From the NCBI GenBank assembly GCA_030041195.1, contig JASHOI010000405.1, positions 1 through 33,260 on the forward strand: a stretch of 33,260 nucleotides of DNA. Reading direction: 5' to 3'. This stretch comes from Streptosporangiaceae bacterium (GTDB taxonomy: Bacteria; Actinomycetota; Actinomycetes; Streptosporangiales; Streptosporangiaceae). How positions within the stretch are numbered: the stretch's first letter is position 1; each line of letters starts with the position of its first letter. Below are positions 16,678 through 25,225 of the stretch, piece by piece. Both the position numbers and the translations under genes were made by a program. The notes beneath the pieces are model-generated. The model was not told the DNA's origin. It searched no databases and saw only the letters and a list, made by a program, of their open reading frames with translations.

Positions 16678-19128
16678 CTACTCCGCCCGGAGCGCGGACG
16701 CGGTGCGGGTCTTGGCTGCCCAGCCCGCCGGCGCCAGGGCGCCGGCCACCGCGATGGCCAGACCGGCCAGGGCGAGCAGGGCCAGTTCGGCCGGGTGGTA
16801 GACGTTGAGGAACGCGGCCGGGACCGCGGTCTGGGCCGCGTTACCCATGATCGGCAGCACGTAGCGGTGCAGCGCGATGCCGAGCGGGACCGCGATCAGC
16901 CCGGCCAGCAGGCCGACCCCGGCGACCGAGCACACTACCATCGCGATCGCCTGCCGCGGCGTCATCCCGACCGCCTTGAACACGCCCAGGTCGTGGACGC
17001 GTTCCCGGGTCTGCAGCACGACCGTGTTCAGCACGCCGAGACCGGCCACCGCCGCGAGCAGCAGCGTCATCGTGCTGATCAGGCCGATGATGATGGCGTA
17101 CGCGGACGAGTTGCTGTTGTTCGCGGTGACCGGGCCGGCGCCCTGGCCAATCGCGTTGCTCAGCGCGTTCACGTATGCGGACAGGCTGGTACCCGGCTTG
17201 ACCGCCACGTCGTACTGCCCGGTTGCCAGCTGCGGGTCGACGGGGGCGAAGGTGGACTGGGCGCCGATCATCACCGCGGAGCTCCCCTGCGGGTCGAATA
17301 CCTGGCCGGCGATCGTGACCGTGGTGTGCCTGCCGCCGGAGGTGAGCGTGTAGGAGTCGCCGACCGACAAGCCGGTGCCGGTCAGGAACGCGGTGTTGAC
17401 GTCCACCTGGTGCGGTCCGTCGTACCAGTGCCCGCTGATCATGGCGTAGCCGGTCCAGCTCGCGTCGCCGGTGAAGCCGGTCAGGCTCAGCGGCTCGGAC
17501 AGGCCGAGCACGCTGATCTGGCCGTCGGCCTCGGCGGTGTAGCGCTCGGTGCCGGGCTGCGCGTCCAGCGCCGCCTGGATGGTGTGCTCCTGCGCCGCCA
17601 GGCTCGGCGGGGCGCCGCCGGCGCCTATCGCGATCCGGGTACTGCCGCCGGGCCCGTTGCTCTCCCCGAGCACCGCGGCCTGCACCGGCTCGGCTGCCGA
17701 GTGGTCCAGGCTCGTGTACACCATGCCGAGCGACGTGGCGAGGCCGATCGCGAACGTCACGGCCACGCCGCCGGCCAGCACCGCGGCCAGGGTGACCGCC
17801 GTGCGGGTTGGCCGCGCGAACGGGCTGGCCAGGCCGATCGTCACCGGGCGCGGCAGCGGGTGCAGCCGGCCGAGCAGGCGGTGAGCCAGGTATCCGTGCC
17901 TGGGCCGCGGGGCACGGCCGGTCGCGATCGCCGCGGTCGCGCTCATCCGCCCGGCACGCATGGCCAGTGCGACCGCGGCGAGGACGGCCAGCCCGAACAT
18001 GGCCAGCGGAACGACGAAGTCGACCCAGAACGGCACCGCGAGCCGGCCGACGCCATAGACCTGGGCCTGCTGGCTGAGCAGCGGCACGGCGAGCAGGTTG
18101 CCCGCTGCCACGCCGGCGACGCAGCCGATCAGCGCCGGGACCGCCACCTGCAGCACGTACGTCGCGACCACCTGGGCCGGGGAGAACCCGATGGACTTCA
18201 GCACCCCGATCCGCTGGGTGCCGGCCACCACCGCGCCGCTGACCACGCTGGTCACGATCAGGACCGACATCACGAGCCCGATCAGGCCGAACGCGACGAT
18301 GAACGGGACCCACGGCGCGATCCCGCTCGCGGCCTGCAGCTTGGCGGTCAGGTAGGAATCGGCCCCGGCCAGGTCGCCGCGCGGCAGGGCGGTGCGCAGT
18401 TCGCGTTCGTCGCCGCTGATCTGCGCCGCGCTGCCCGCGCCGGCGAAGCGGTACAGCATCTGATCGGCGGCGGGAGCGCTCTTGCCGCCGTCGCGCTCGA
18501 GCGCCGCGATCTCGGACGGGGTCACCCAGCCCTGTGCGGTGTCGGTGATCGAGGTGGCGATGCCGACGACGGTCAGACGCTGGCCCGTGCCGGGCACCGT
18601 GACCTGGTTGCCGACGGCAAGCTGCAGGCCCTGGCTGGCTTCGGCCCAGACGATCTGTCCCGGGCCGGTGGCCCAGTGGCCCGCGGTCAGGATCAGGTCG
18701 TCGACCGGGCCGCCGGGTGACGAGCGGCCGACCAGGTTCATCTGCTGGGTGACCGCGATGCTGCCGCCAGTGGCGGGAGTCGGTCCATTTCCGGTGCCGG
18801 TGCCTCCACCGCGCGGGGCCTTGGGGGTGATCTGCGCCCTTACCGTGACGGTCGTCTCCGGGAACGGGCCAGCCGCAGCCGTCACCCCGGCCAGGTGGGC
18901 GGTGGCGTCCAGTTCCCGGGCGGTGGCGCCGGTAACCGTCGCGGTCACCTGAGCCCCGTGCTGGGCGGCGAAGGCATGGTCGAACGGCGTGTTCGAGTCG
19001 ACCAGCATGCTGAGGGCCAGCGTGGACGCGGCGGTGGAGACCAGGACCACGGCGGCGATGACGATGCCCTGGACCTTCCGCCCGGACAGGCCGCCGCGGG
19101 CGGCCCGGACGGCCGGGATCGCGTTCAC
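16678..19128 (-). CDS. FtsX/MacB-type ABC transporter permease
   Basis: This 816-residue permease has the two-FtsX-domain layout of large actinobacterial ABC permeases. TM1 is at about residues 19-41, followed by a large extracytoplasmic domain. The first FtsX block is at about 272-395 (VPFIVAFGLIGLVMSVLIVT; RIGVLKSIGFSPAQVVATYV). A central helix and second outer domain follow, then a C-terminal FtsX block (LGVLNTVVLQTRERVHDLGVFKAVGM; RQAIAMVVCSVAGVG) and a last helix. The KxxG(M/F)xxxQ segments are the coupling helices that meet the ATPase. Its ATG overlaps the ATPase TGA by 4 bp, so they form one transporter. Such systems usually extrude lipids, peptides or lipoproteins, or act as mechanotransmission complexes; which applies here is unknown. 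Confidence 0.88.
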   Translation of the reverse strand: MNAIPAVRAARGGLSGRKVQGIVIAAVVLVSTAASTLALSMLVDSNTPFDHAFAAQHGAQVTATVTGATARELDATAHLAGVTAAAGPFPETTVTVRAQITPKAPRGGGTGTGNGPTPATGGSIAVTQQMNLVGRSSPGGPVDDLILTAGHWATGPGQIVWAEASQGLQLAVGNQVTVPGTGQRLTVVGIATSITDTAQGWVTPSEIAALERDGGKSAPAADQMLYRFAGAGSAAQISGDERELRTALPRGDLAGADSYLTAKLQAASGIAPWVPFIVAFGLIGLVMSVLIVTSVVSGAVVAGTQRIGVLKSIGFSPAQVVATYVLQVAVPALIGCVAGVAAGNLLAVPLLSQQAQVYGVGRLAVPFWVDFVVPLAMFGLAVLAAVALAMRAGRMSATAAIATGRAPRPRHGYLAHRLLGRLHPLPRPVTIGLASPFARPTRTAVTLAAVLAGGVAVTFAIGLATSLGMVYTSLDHSAAEPVQAAVLGESNGPGGSTRIAIGAGGAPPSLAAQEHTIQAALDAQPGTERYTAEADGQISVLGLSEPLSLTGFTGDASWTGYAMISGHWYDGPHQVDVNTAFLTGTGLSVGDSYTLTSGGRHTTVTIAGQVFDPQGSSAVMIGAQSTFAPVDPQLATGQYDVAVKPGTSLSAYVNALSNAIGQGAGPVTANNSNSSAYAIIIGLISTMTLLLAAVAGLGVLNTVVLQTRERVHDLGVFKAVGMTPRQAIAMVVCSVAGVGLLAGLIAVPLGIALHRYVLPIMGNAAQTAVPAAFLNVYHPAELALLALAGLAIAVAGALAPAGWAAKTRTASALRAE

Positions 19129-19817
19129 GGCCGCGCTCCGATCGGGCTGCTGGCCGTCACCCGGCCGTCGGCGATCTGAATGACCCGGCGGGTGTACCTG
19201 GCGGCCAGGTCCGGGTTGTGGGTGACCAGGATCAGCGTCTGGCCGGAGTCGTTCAGGTCCAGCAGCAGCTCGCCGATCTCCTCTCCGGTCGCTGAGTCCA
19301 GCGCGCCGGTCGGCTCGTCGGCGATCAGCAGCGGCGGCCGGTTCACCAGTGCCCTGGCGATCGCGACCCGCTGCCGCTGGCCGCCGGACAGGCGCGCCGG
19401 GTAGGCGTCGGCGTGCTGCTCGATCCGCAGCGCCGCGAGCAGCTCGCCGGTCCGGATTCGCGCCGCCTTCGTCTGCATGCCCGCGAGCTGGGCGGGCAGC
19501 AGCACGTTGTCGGCGACGGTCATGTCCTCCAGCAGGTTGAAGAACTGGAAGACCATCCCGACCTGGCGCCGCCGGAACAGCGCCACCCCGGTCTCACTGA
19601 GCCGGTCGACGCGCTGATCCCCGACCCGGATCTCGCCGCTGGTCGGCCGGTCGAGCCCGGCGATGAGGTTCAGCAGGGTGGACTTCCCGCTGCCGGACGG
19701 GCCCATGATCGAGACGGCCTCGCCCTGCGCGACCGTCATGGTGACGTGCGCCACCGCGGGCGCCGCGTCGTTGTCGTAGCGTTTGGTTACGTCTGTGAGC
19801 TGCACGAGAGTGTCCAT
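19125..19817 (-). CDS. MacB/LolD-type ABC transporter ATP-binding protein
   Basis: This 230-residue ATPase of the LolD/MacB group has all motifs. Walker A is GPSGSGKS (39-46, Lys45), Q-loop Gln91 (MVFQFFNLL), signature LSGGQRQR (143-150), Walker B LLIADEP (163-169), then TGALDS and switch His200 (VTHNPDL). The FQFFNLL sequence is typical of ATPases that partner FtsX-type permeases. The start is placed at ATG 19817, where family homology begins. The frame is open further upstream but that stretch has no family-like sequence. TACGGT lies exactly 6 bases before the ATG, suggesting a leaderless message. It is divergent from the two-component system, which is the likely regulator. Confidence 0.9.
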   Translation of the reverse strand: MDTLVQLTDVTKRYDNDAAPAVAHVTMTVAQGEAVSIMGPSGSGKSTLLNLIAGLDRPTSGEIRVGDQRVDRLSETGVALFRRRQVGMVFQFFNLLEDMTVADNVLLPAQLAGMQTKAARIRTGELLAALRIEQHADAYPARLSGGQRQRVAIARALVNRPPLLIADEPTGALDSATGEEIGELLLDLNDSGQTLILVTHNPDLAARYTRRVIQIADGRVTASSPIGARP

Positions 19818-19829
19818 GCCGGGACCGTA
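19818..19829 (-). promoter_or_regulatory. Possible leaderless -10 for the ABC ATPase gene
   Basis: On the minus strand TACGGT (19829-19824) fits TAnnnT and is followed by six bases and ATG 19817. No clear -35 is seen. Confidence 0.45.
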
Positions 19830-19954
19830 CGGGCGCTGCCGCGGCCGGCACGTCGGCCGCCAGAGGCAACTTCGGTACCACGTCAGGACCCCGTCATCCT
19901 GGAGATGTACGGCGGTTACCTGCAGCGGACGATGGCATTTCCATCCGCCGGGCT

Positions 19955-19966
19955 GACAATGGTCAG
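19955..19966 (+). promoter_or_regulatory. Possible leaderless -10 for the sensor kinase gene
   Basis: GACAAT (19955-19960) precedes GTG 19967 by six bases. It resembles the GATAAT of the SARP gene but departs from TAnnnT at its first base. There is no ribosome site, which fits leaderless initiation. Confidence 0.35.
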
Positions 19967-21409
19967 GTGGTGCAACAGTGGCGGCTTGCCAGGTGGGCCC
20001 GCCGGGTGGCGACCCTCGTCCGCGCGGCATCGGCGCGGCCAGTGCTCCGCGGCACTTCGTATGCCCTCGACGCCTGCATAGCGGCGGCGGCCACGATCGC
20101 GGCGGTCGTGACCGCGATCGGGGGTTACCTGCCCACAGCGACGATGATCGTGGCGCCGCGGCGCGGATTGGCCGATCGGCCGGTCCTGGGACAGCTGCCG
20201 CATCCGCCGCCCAGGTTCCCGTTTGGCTACGGGATAACACGTACTTACGTTACGTCGCCGGGCACGCACCTGACGGCAGTCTTGGCGCCGCACCTGTCCG
20301 CGGTGCCGTCCCTGGCCATGGTCGGCGTGGCGCTGACGACCGCTCCGCTCGCGTTCCGGCGGACGTATCCGATCAGCGCGTTCTGCGTGATCGTGCTGGC
20401 GGTCATCGCCACCGCCCGGTACTCGACCGCGATCACGATCGCGGCCGCGGTGTTCGCCGCGTACTGCGCGGTCGTGTACGGCAAGAACCGCCTGGCCGCG
20501 CTCGGCTGCCTGGCGGCCGGGGCCGCGGTCGTCACGCTGGATTACCCGAGGATCGGGCCGCAGATACCCGGGCGGCTCGCCCCGCTCCTGGTGCTGCTGC
20601 CGACGGTGGCGCTCGGCTACATGATGCGAATGTGGCAGCAGCGCGCCGGGGAATCCGCGGCGCGGCTGCGCGAGGCGGAGGCCGAGCATCTGGAGGTGAC
20701 CCGGCGCGCGGTCGAGGAGGAGCGGGCCAGGATCGCGGCCGAGCTGCACGACGTGGTGACGCACAACGTCAGCGTGATGGTGGTCCAGGCCGGCGCGGGC
20801 CGCCGGGTGCTGGACAGCTCGCCCGGCGACGCCCGCGAGGCCATGCTGGCGATCGAGGCCAGCGGCCGGACCGCGATGACCGAGCTGCGGCACCTGCTGG
20901 GCCTGCTGGCCCCGTCGGGTGCGCCGGAGCCTGACGCACCGGCGAACCAGGCCACGCTGCGCCCGCAGCCCGGCCTGGCCGAGGTCGCGTCGCTGGTCGA
21001 CCGGGTCCGGGCCGCGGGACTGCCGGCGGAGCTGTCCGTTACGGGTACCGAGCGCAGGTTGCCACAGGGCATTGACCTCGCCGCGTACCGGGTGCTGCAG
21101 GAGGCGCTGACGAACGTGATCAAACACGCGGACCGGGCCCGGACGAAGGTGCGCATCGAGTACCGGGCCCGCGACCTGATCCTCGACGTCGCGAACGTTG
21201 CCGGCGGTCCCGGGTCCTCCGCCAACGGGACCGACGGGACCGACGGAAGCGGACGGGGGCTCATCGGGCTGCGGGAGCGGATCGCGATATACGGCGGCTC
21301 GCTCGAGGTCGGCCCCCGGCCCGGCGGCGGGTGGCGGGTGCGGGCCACGATTCCGCTGGAACCGGCCGGGGAGCCGGCACCGGTCCCGTACGAGGGGGCG
21401 CCGGCGTGA
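19967..21409 (+). CDS. NarL/DesK-type sensor histidine kinase
   Basis: This 480-residue membrane kinase has about five hydrophobic segments within residues 32-220, with one external-looking loop (about 58-110). A coiled-coil linker follows at 222-258. The HisKA_3 dimerisation segment carries the phosphoacceptor His261 in AAELHDVVTHNVS. The ATPase domain shows the N-box LQEALTNVIKHA and the G-box GRGLIGLRERIAIYGG. The D-box region is DVANVAGG, a variant common in this subfamily, followed by a repetitive NGTDGTDGSG stretch. It pairs with the response regulator whose GTG overlaps its TGA by 4 bp. The stimulus is unknown; divergence from an FtsX-type exporter suggests envelope stress or an antimicrobial. 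GTG 19967 has no ribosome site. Confidence 0.88.
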   Translation: MVQQWRLARWARRVATLVRAASARPVLRGTSYALDACIAAAATIAAVVTAIGGYLPTATMIVAPRRGLADRPVLGQLPHPPPRFPFGYGITRTYVTSPGTHLTAVLAPHLSAVPSLAMVGVALTTAPLAFRRTYPISAFCVIVLAVIATARYSTAITIAAAVFAAYCAVVYGKNRLAALGCLAAGAAVVTLDYPRIGPQIPGRLAPLLVLLPTVALGYMMRMWQQRAGESAARLREAEAEHLEVTRRAVEEERARIAAELHDVVTHNVSVMVVQAGAGRRVLDSSPGDAREAMLAIEASGRTAMTELRHLLGLLAPSGAPEPDAPANQATLRPQPGLAEVASLVDRVRAAGLPAELSVTGTERRLPQGIDLAAYRVLQEALTNVIKHADRARTKVRIEYRARDLILDVANVAGGPGSSANGTDGTDGSGRGLIGLRERIAIYGGSLEVGPRPGGGWRVRATIPLEPAGEPAPVPYEGAPA

Positions 21410-22146
21410 GCGCACCTGACTGGGATCCTGATCAGCCGCGGGTGGTCATCGCGGACGATCAGACGCTGGTGCGCCGCGGGTTCCGGCTGATCCTGAACTC
21501 GGCCGGCATCCCGGTCGTGGCCGAGGCGGCGGACGGCAAGGAAGCGGTCGCCGCCGTGCGCAAGCACCGGCCGGACGTCGTGCTGATGGACATCCGGATG
21601 CCCGAGATGGACGGCCTGGAGGCCACCCGCCGGATCCTCGCCGCCAAGCCTGCCGAACCGGCGCCCGGGCCGGAGCCCGGGCCCGGGCCCGGCGGCGTCC
21701 GGATCATCATCCTCACCACGTTCGACCTCGACCAGTACGTGTACGCGGCGCTGGCCGCCGGGGCGAGCGGCTTCCTGCTCAAGGACGTATCACCCGAGCA
21801 CCTGGTCGCCGCCGTCCAGCTCGTGCGCACCGGCGACGCGCTGCTCGCCCCGTCCATCACCCGCCGCCTGGTCGAGCGGTTCGCGCCGCTCCCGGCGATG
21901 CTGGCGGGCGCGCCTGCTCGGGACCTGTCCGCGCTGACGCCCCGGGAGCTGGAAGTGCTGGGGCTGGTCGCCCGCGGGATGAGCAACGCCGAGCTGGCCG
22001 CAGCCCTCACCCTGAGCGAGGCCACGGTGAAGACCCACGTGGCCCGGATCCTGACCAAGCTCGGTCTCCGTGACCGGGTCCAGGCCGTCGTCCTGGCCTA
22101 CGAGACCGGCCTGGTGTCCCGGCTCGCGTCCGACGCCAGCGCCTGA
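21406..22146 (+). CDS. NarL/LuxR-type response regulator
   Basis: The 246-residue response regulator has a receiver domain with acidic pair Asp17-Asp18, phosphoacceptor Asp62 (VVLMDIRMPEMDG) and conserved Lys in SGFLLKDVSPEH. A C-terminal LuxR helix-turn-helix follows (LTPRELEVLGLVARGMSNAE, then SEATVKTHVARILTKLGLRDR). An unusual Pro/Gly/Glu-rich insert (PAEPAPGPEPGPGPGG) lies between receiver helix 3 and strand 4. The start is GTG 21406, overlapping the kinase stop by 4 bp (GTGA). It is expected to be phosphorylated by the adjacent kinase and to bind DNA near its own operon, most likely the divergent ABC transporter promoter. The 3' end meets a convergent gene within 7 bp, over an imperfect hairpin (22135-22153). 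Confidence 0.9.
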   Translation: MSAPDWDPDQPRVVIADDQTLVRRGFRLILNSAGIPVVAEAADGKEAVAAVRKHRPDVVLMDIRMPEMDGLEATRRILAAKPAEPAPGPEPGPGPGGVRIIILTTFDLDQYVYAALAAGASGFLLKDVSPEHLVAAVQLVRTGDALLAPSITRRLVERFAPLPAMLAGAPARDLSALTPRELEVLGLVARGMSNAELAAALTLSEATVKTHVARILTKLGLRDRVQAVVLAYETGLVSRLASDASA

Positions 22147-22152
22147 CGCCGG

Positions 22153-22785
22153 CTATTCGAACGACGGCTTGCGGTCCCTGGTCCGCTTGAGCTCGAAGAA
22201 CCCGTCGGCCTCGGTCACCAGGACCAGCCCGTCCCACAGCCGCCCGGCGGCCTCGCCCTTGGGCGCGGGCGTGATCACCGGCCCGAAGATCGGGTTGCCG
22301 CGGATCCGGATGACCGGGGTGCCCACGTCGAGCCCGATCTGATCGAACGCCTCGTGGTGCGAGGCCTTGATCTGCTCGTCGAACTCGTCGCTCTCGGCCG
22401 CGCTGGCCAGCGACGCGGGCAGGCCCACCTCTTCCAGAGCCTCGGTGATCACCGCGGGATCCTCACGGCGGCCCTGGTTGTGGAACCGGGTGCCGATGGC
22501 CGTGTAGATCGGCCCCAGGACGTCGTTGCCGCGTTCCTTGGCCGCCGCCGCGACCACGCGGATCGGTCCCCAGGCTCTGGCCATCCGCTCCAGGTACTCG
22601 GGTGAGAGGTCCTTGCCCTCGTGCTGGACCAGGTTCAGGTAGGCCAGCGACATGATCCGCCAGTCCGTCCGCACCGGCCTGACCTGCTCCACCTCCAGGA
22701 TCCAGCGGGAGGTGATCCAGGCCCACGGGCACAGGGGGTCGAACCAGAACTGTACGTCTTCGCGCTCATCCGGCTGTGCTGTCAC
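22153..22785 (-). CDS. DsbA-family mycothiol-type oxidoreductase (Rv2466c-like), CPWA variant
   Basis: The 210-residue thioredoxin-fold protein with a helical insert closely follows the layout of mycobacterial Rv2466c, a mycothiol-dependent reductase of 207 residues. Shared segments include WFDPLCPWAWITSRWILEVE, MARAWGPIRV, GTRFHNQGR, SHHEAFDQIGLDVGTPVI and FFELKRTR. The active site here is Cys19-Pro-Trp-Ala22, so the second, resolving cysteine is replaced by alanine; Rv2466c has CPWC. A one-cysteine mechanism using mycothiol would fit. GTG 22785 gives the family length, though no strong ribosome site is visible; the frame extends upstream into the neighbouring gene without homology. It is the last gene of a four-gene minus-strand cluster, 55 bp after the aldo/keto reductase. 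Confidence 0.85.
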   Translation of the reverse strand: MTAQPDEREDVQFWFDPLCPWAWITSRWILEVEQVRPVRTDWRIMSLAYLNLVQHEGKDLSPEYLERMARAWGPIRVVAAAAKERGNDVLGPIYTAIGTRFHNQGRREDPAVITEALEEVGLPASLASAAESDEFDEQIKASHHEAFDQIGLDVGTPVIRIRGNPIFGPVITPAPKGEAAGRLWDGLVLVTEADGFFELKRTRDRKPSFE

Positions 22786-22840
22786 GTTCGCTGGCAACTG
22801 CGGCCCGGATTTCGGTATTCCCGGCGTCGCACCGCCGGGT

Positions 22841-23785
22841 TCACCCGGTGCCGATGCGCCGCAGCTCCGCAAGGTCGTCCGGGCCGAGGCGCTGCAGCAG
22901 GCTGGGGGCGGCGCAGTCGGCGCGGAGCTGCTCCGGCCTGGTGGCGCCGAACAGCACGCTGGCCAGGGCCGGGTGGGTGAACGGGAACGCCAGCGCCAGC
23001 GCCGCCGGGGTGGTGTCGAGCCGGGCCGCCAGCCCAGCGAGGTCACGGGCCGCGGCCACGGCCGGAGCGACCCTGGGGTTGTCGAGCGTCCCGGCGGCCC
23101 GGCCCGCCGCCGGGCCGGCCAGGTACTTGCCGGACAGCACGCCCCCGGCCAGGCTGAACGACGCGATCAGCCCGGCGCCCGAGCTGCCGAGCACCTCGGC
23201 CATGGCCGGGTCCTCAACCCAGTCCCTGCGGACCAGGCTGTACGGCAGCTGGATCGCGCACGGCTGCGCGACGCCGAGGTCGGCCGCGGCCCGGACCGCA
23301 CGCGCTGCCAGCTCGGCGTGCCAGTTCACCAGCCCCCAGGCGCGGGCCTTCCCGGAACCGACCAGCCCCACGGTGGCCGCGACGAGGTCGGCGACCGGCA
23401 TCCCCTCCGGCGGCGGGTTCGCGTAGATCACGTCGATGTAGTCGAACCCCATCCGGCGCAGCGACGCGTCCAGCTCGGCCGCGGCGCTCTGCTCCGGCCA
23501 GAACTCCCACCACAGCTTGTTGGTCACCACGGCCTGTTCCCGCGGCACGCCGGCGCCACGGAACAACTCGCCGAACACGACCTCGGAGTACCCGGTCGGC
23601 ATCGGGGCGGTGCCGGTCTCGTCGTTGTAGCGGGCGTCATCGAAGAAGTTGACGCCCTCCTCGCGGGCCGCGCGCATGATCGCTACCCGGGTGTCGGCCG
23701 GCAGCCGCTCGAACGTGCGCCACGAGCCGAGCGACATCACCGAGACCTCGATCCCCGCCGAACCCAGCGGCCGGGTATCCAGCAT
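22841..23785 (-). CDS. Aldo/keto reductase
   Basis: This 314-residue cytoplasmic NADPH-type oxidoreductase has the (beta/alpha)8 aldo/keto reductase fold. It opens with TRPLGSAGIEVSVMSLGSW. The active-site Asp49 and Tyr53 lie in NFFDDARYND, Lys90 in VVTNKLWW. The usual catalytic His is Asn123 in DYIDVIYANPPPEG. Kv-beta (AKR6) proteins likewise have Asn here, so the site is not simply dead. The C-terminal VLFGATRPEQLRAD is the usual cofactor-binding region. GGGAGG lies 4 bases before ATG 23785. It follows the aldehyde dehydrogenase by 24 bp in the same operon. Substrate is unknown; an aldehyde or ketone linked to the neighbouring dehydrogenase is reasonable. Confidence 0.88.
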   Translation of the reverse strand: MLDTRPLGSAGIEVSVMSLGSWRTFERLPADTRVAIMRAAREEGVNFFDDARYNDETGTAPMPTGYSEVVFGELFRGAGVPREQAVVTNKLWWEFWPEQSAAAELDASLRRMGFDYIDVIYANPPPEGMPVADLVAATVGLVGSGKARAWGLVNWHAELAARAVRAAADLGVAQPCAIQLPYSLVRRDWVEDPAMAEVLGSSGAGLIASFSLAGGVLSGKYLAGPAAGRAAGTLDNPRVAPAVAAARDLAGLAARLDTTPAALALAFPFTHPALASVLFGATRPEQLRADCAAPSLLQRLGPDDLAELRRIGTG

Positions 23786-23809
23786 GCTGCCTCCCGTCGG
23801 GGCCCGCGC

Positions 23810-25195
23810 TCAGCCGCGCGTTGCGCCGATCCACACCGACTTGATGTTGCAGAACTCGCGGATGCCCTGGACGAACAGTTCCCGGCCGAAACCGGAGCTC
23901 TTCACGCCGCCGAACGGCAGCTGCGGGTAGGAGGTCACGTTGCCGTTGATGAACACCATCCCGGCGGCGAGGTCCCTGACGAACCTGCCCCGTTCCGCCC
24001 CGTCGTTGGTCCACGCGTTCGCGCCGAGCCCGAACTCGGTGCCGTTGGCGAGCTCGATCGCCGCGTCGATGTCCGGCACCCGGTACAGCGTGGCCACCGG
24101 GCCGAACACCTCCTCGCCGTGCACGCGCATGTCCGGGGTGATGCCGGCCAGCACCGTGGGCGGGTAGTAGAAGCCGGGGCCGTCCGGTGCGGCGCCGCCG
24201 CACAGCGCCTTCGCGCCCTTGGCCACCGCGTCGGCGACGAGCTTCTCCACGTCGTCGCGCTGCTGCTCGGAGGCCAGCGGGCCGACGTCGGTGCCGTCCG
24301 CCATCGGGTCGCCGACCACCTTGCCCGCCATCTCATCGACGAACAGCCGCTCGAACTCGGGGTAGACCGCGTCGTGGACGATGAAGCGCTTGGCCGCGAT
24401 GCACGACTGGCCGTTGTTGATCAGGCGCGCGACGGCGGCGACCCGCGCCGCGGCCCGCAGGTCCGCCGAGGGCATCACGATGAACGGGTCGCTGCCGCCC
24501 AGTTCGAGCACGACCTTCTTGATCTCGCTGCCGGCGATCGCCGCGACCGACTGCCCGGCCGGCCCGGACCCGGTGAGCGTGGCCGCCACCACGCGCTTGT
24601 CGCGCAGGATCGCCTCGACCCGCGCGGAGCCGACCAGCAGGGTCTGGAACGTGCCGGCCGGGAAGCCCGCCCTGGCGAACAGGTCCTGCAGGAACAGCGC
24701 CGTGGCCGGCACGTTCGACGCGTGCTTGAGCAGGCCCACGTTCCCGGCCATCAGGCCCGGCACCGCGAAGCGCATGACCTGCCAGAGCGGAAAGTTCCAG
24801 GGCATGACCGCCAGCACCGGACCGAGGGGCTGGAACGTGACGTATGCCCGGTCGGCCCCGACGGCACCGGCGTCGGCTGGCTCGTCGGAAAGAAACGCGG
24901 CGGCGTGCTCGGCGTAGTAGCGGCAGGTGCCCGCGCACTTGGTCACTTCCTGCCGAGCGGCGGCCAGCGTCTTGCCCATCTCGGTGGTCATCATCGCGGC
25001 GATCTGGTCCCGCTCGGCGTCGAGGATGTCGGCAGCCTGGCGCATCCACACGGCCCGTTCATCGAAACTGGTCAGGCGGTAACTGTCGTGCACCCCGGCG
25101 GCTGTGGCCAGGCAGCGCTCGACGTCTTCCTCGCCCATCTCGTCATAGGTCTTCACGGTCTCGCCGGTAGCCGGGTTGATCGTCGCGATCGCCAT
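23810..25195 (-). CDS. Aldehyde dehydrogenase, succinate-semialdehyde dehydrogenase-like
   Basis: The 461-residue NAD(P)-dependent aldehyde dehydrogenase is complete. Asn134 lies in MPWNFPLW, Lys157 in LLKHASN, general base Glu231 in LELGGSDPFIV and the nucleophile Cys265 in NNGQSCIAAKR. LELGGSDPFIV and the length resemble the GabD/Sad succinate-semialdehyde group, but substrate assignment within this superfamily is unreliable. An AAGGGAG ribosome site lies 6 bases before ATG 25195. It is the second gene of the deaminase, dehydrogenase, aldo/keto reductase, DsbA cluster, with 30 bp and 24 bp gaps on either side. It probably oxidises an aldehyde to an acid in the cytoplasm. Confidence 0.9.
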   Translation of the reverse strand: MAIATINPATGETVKTYDEMGEEDVERCLATAAGVHDSYRLTSFDERAVWMRQAADILDAERDQIAAMMTTEMGKTLAAARQEVTKCAGTCRYYAEHAAAFLSDEPADAGAVGADRAYVTFQPLGPVLAVMPWNFPLWQVMRFAVPGLMAGNVGLLKHASNVPATALFLQDLFARAGFPAGTFQTLLVGSARVEAILRDKRVVAATLTGSGPAGQSVAAIAGSEIKKVVLELGGSDPFIVMPSADLRAAARVAAVARLINNGQSCIAAKRFIVHDAVYPEFERLFVDEMAGKVVGDPMADGTDVGPLASEQQRDDVEKLVADAVAKGAKALCGGAAPDGPGFYYPPTVLAGITPDMRVHGEEVFGPVATLYRVPDIDAAIELANGTEFGLGANAWTNDGAERGRFVRDLAAGMVFINGNVTSYPQLPFGGVKSSGFGRELFVQGIREFCNIKSVWIGATRG

Positions 25196-25225
25196 GGTCT
25201 GCTCCCTTCGCGCCGCGGTGGCTCC

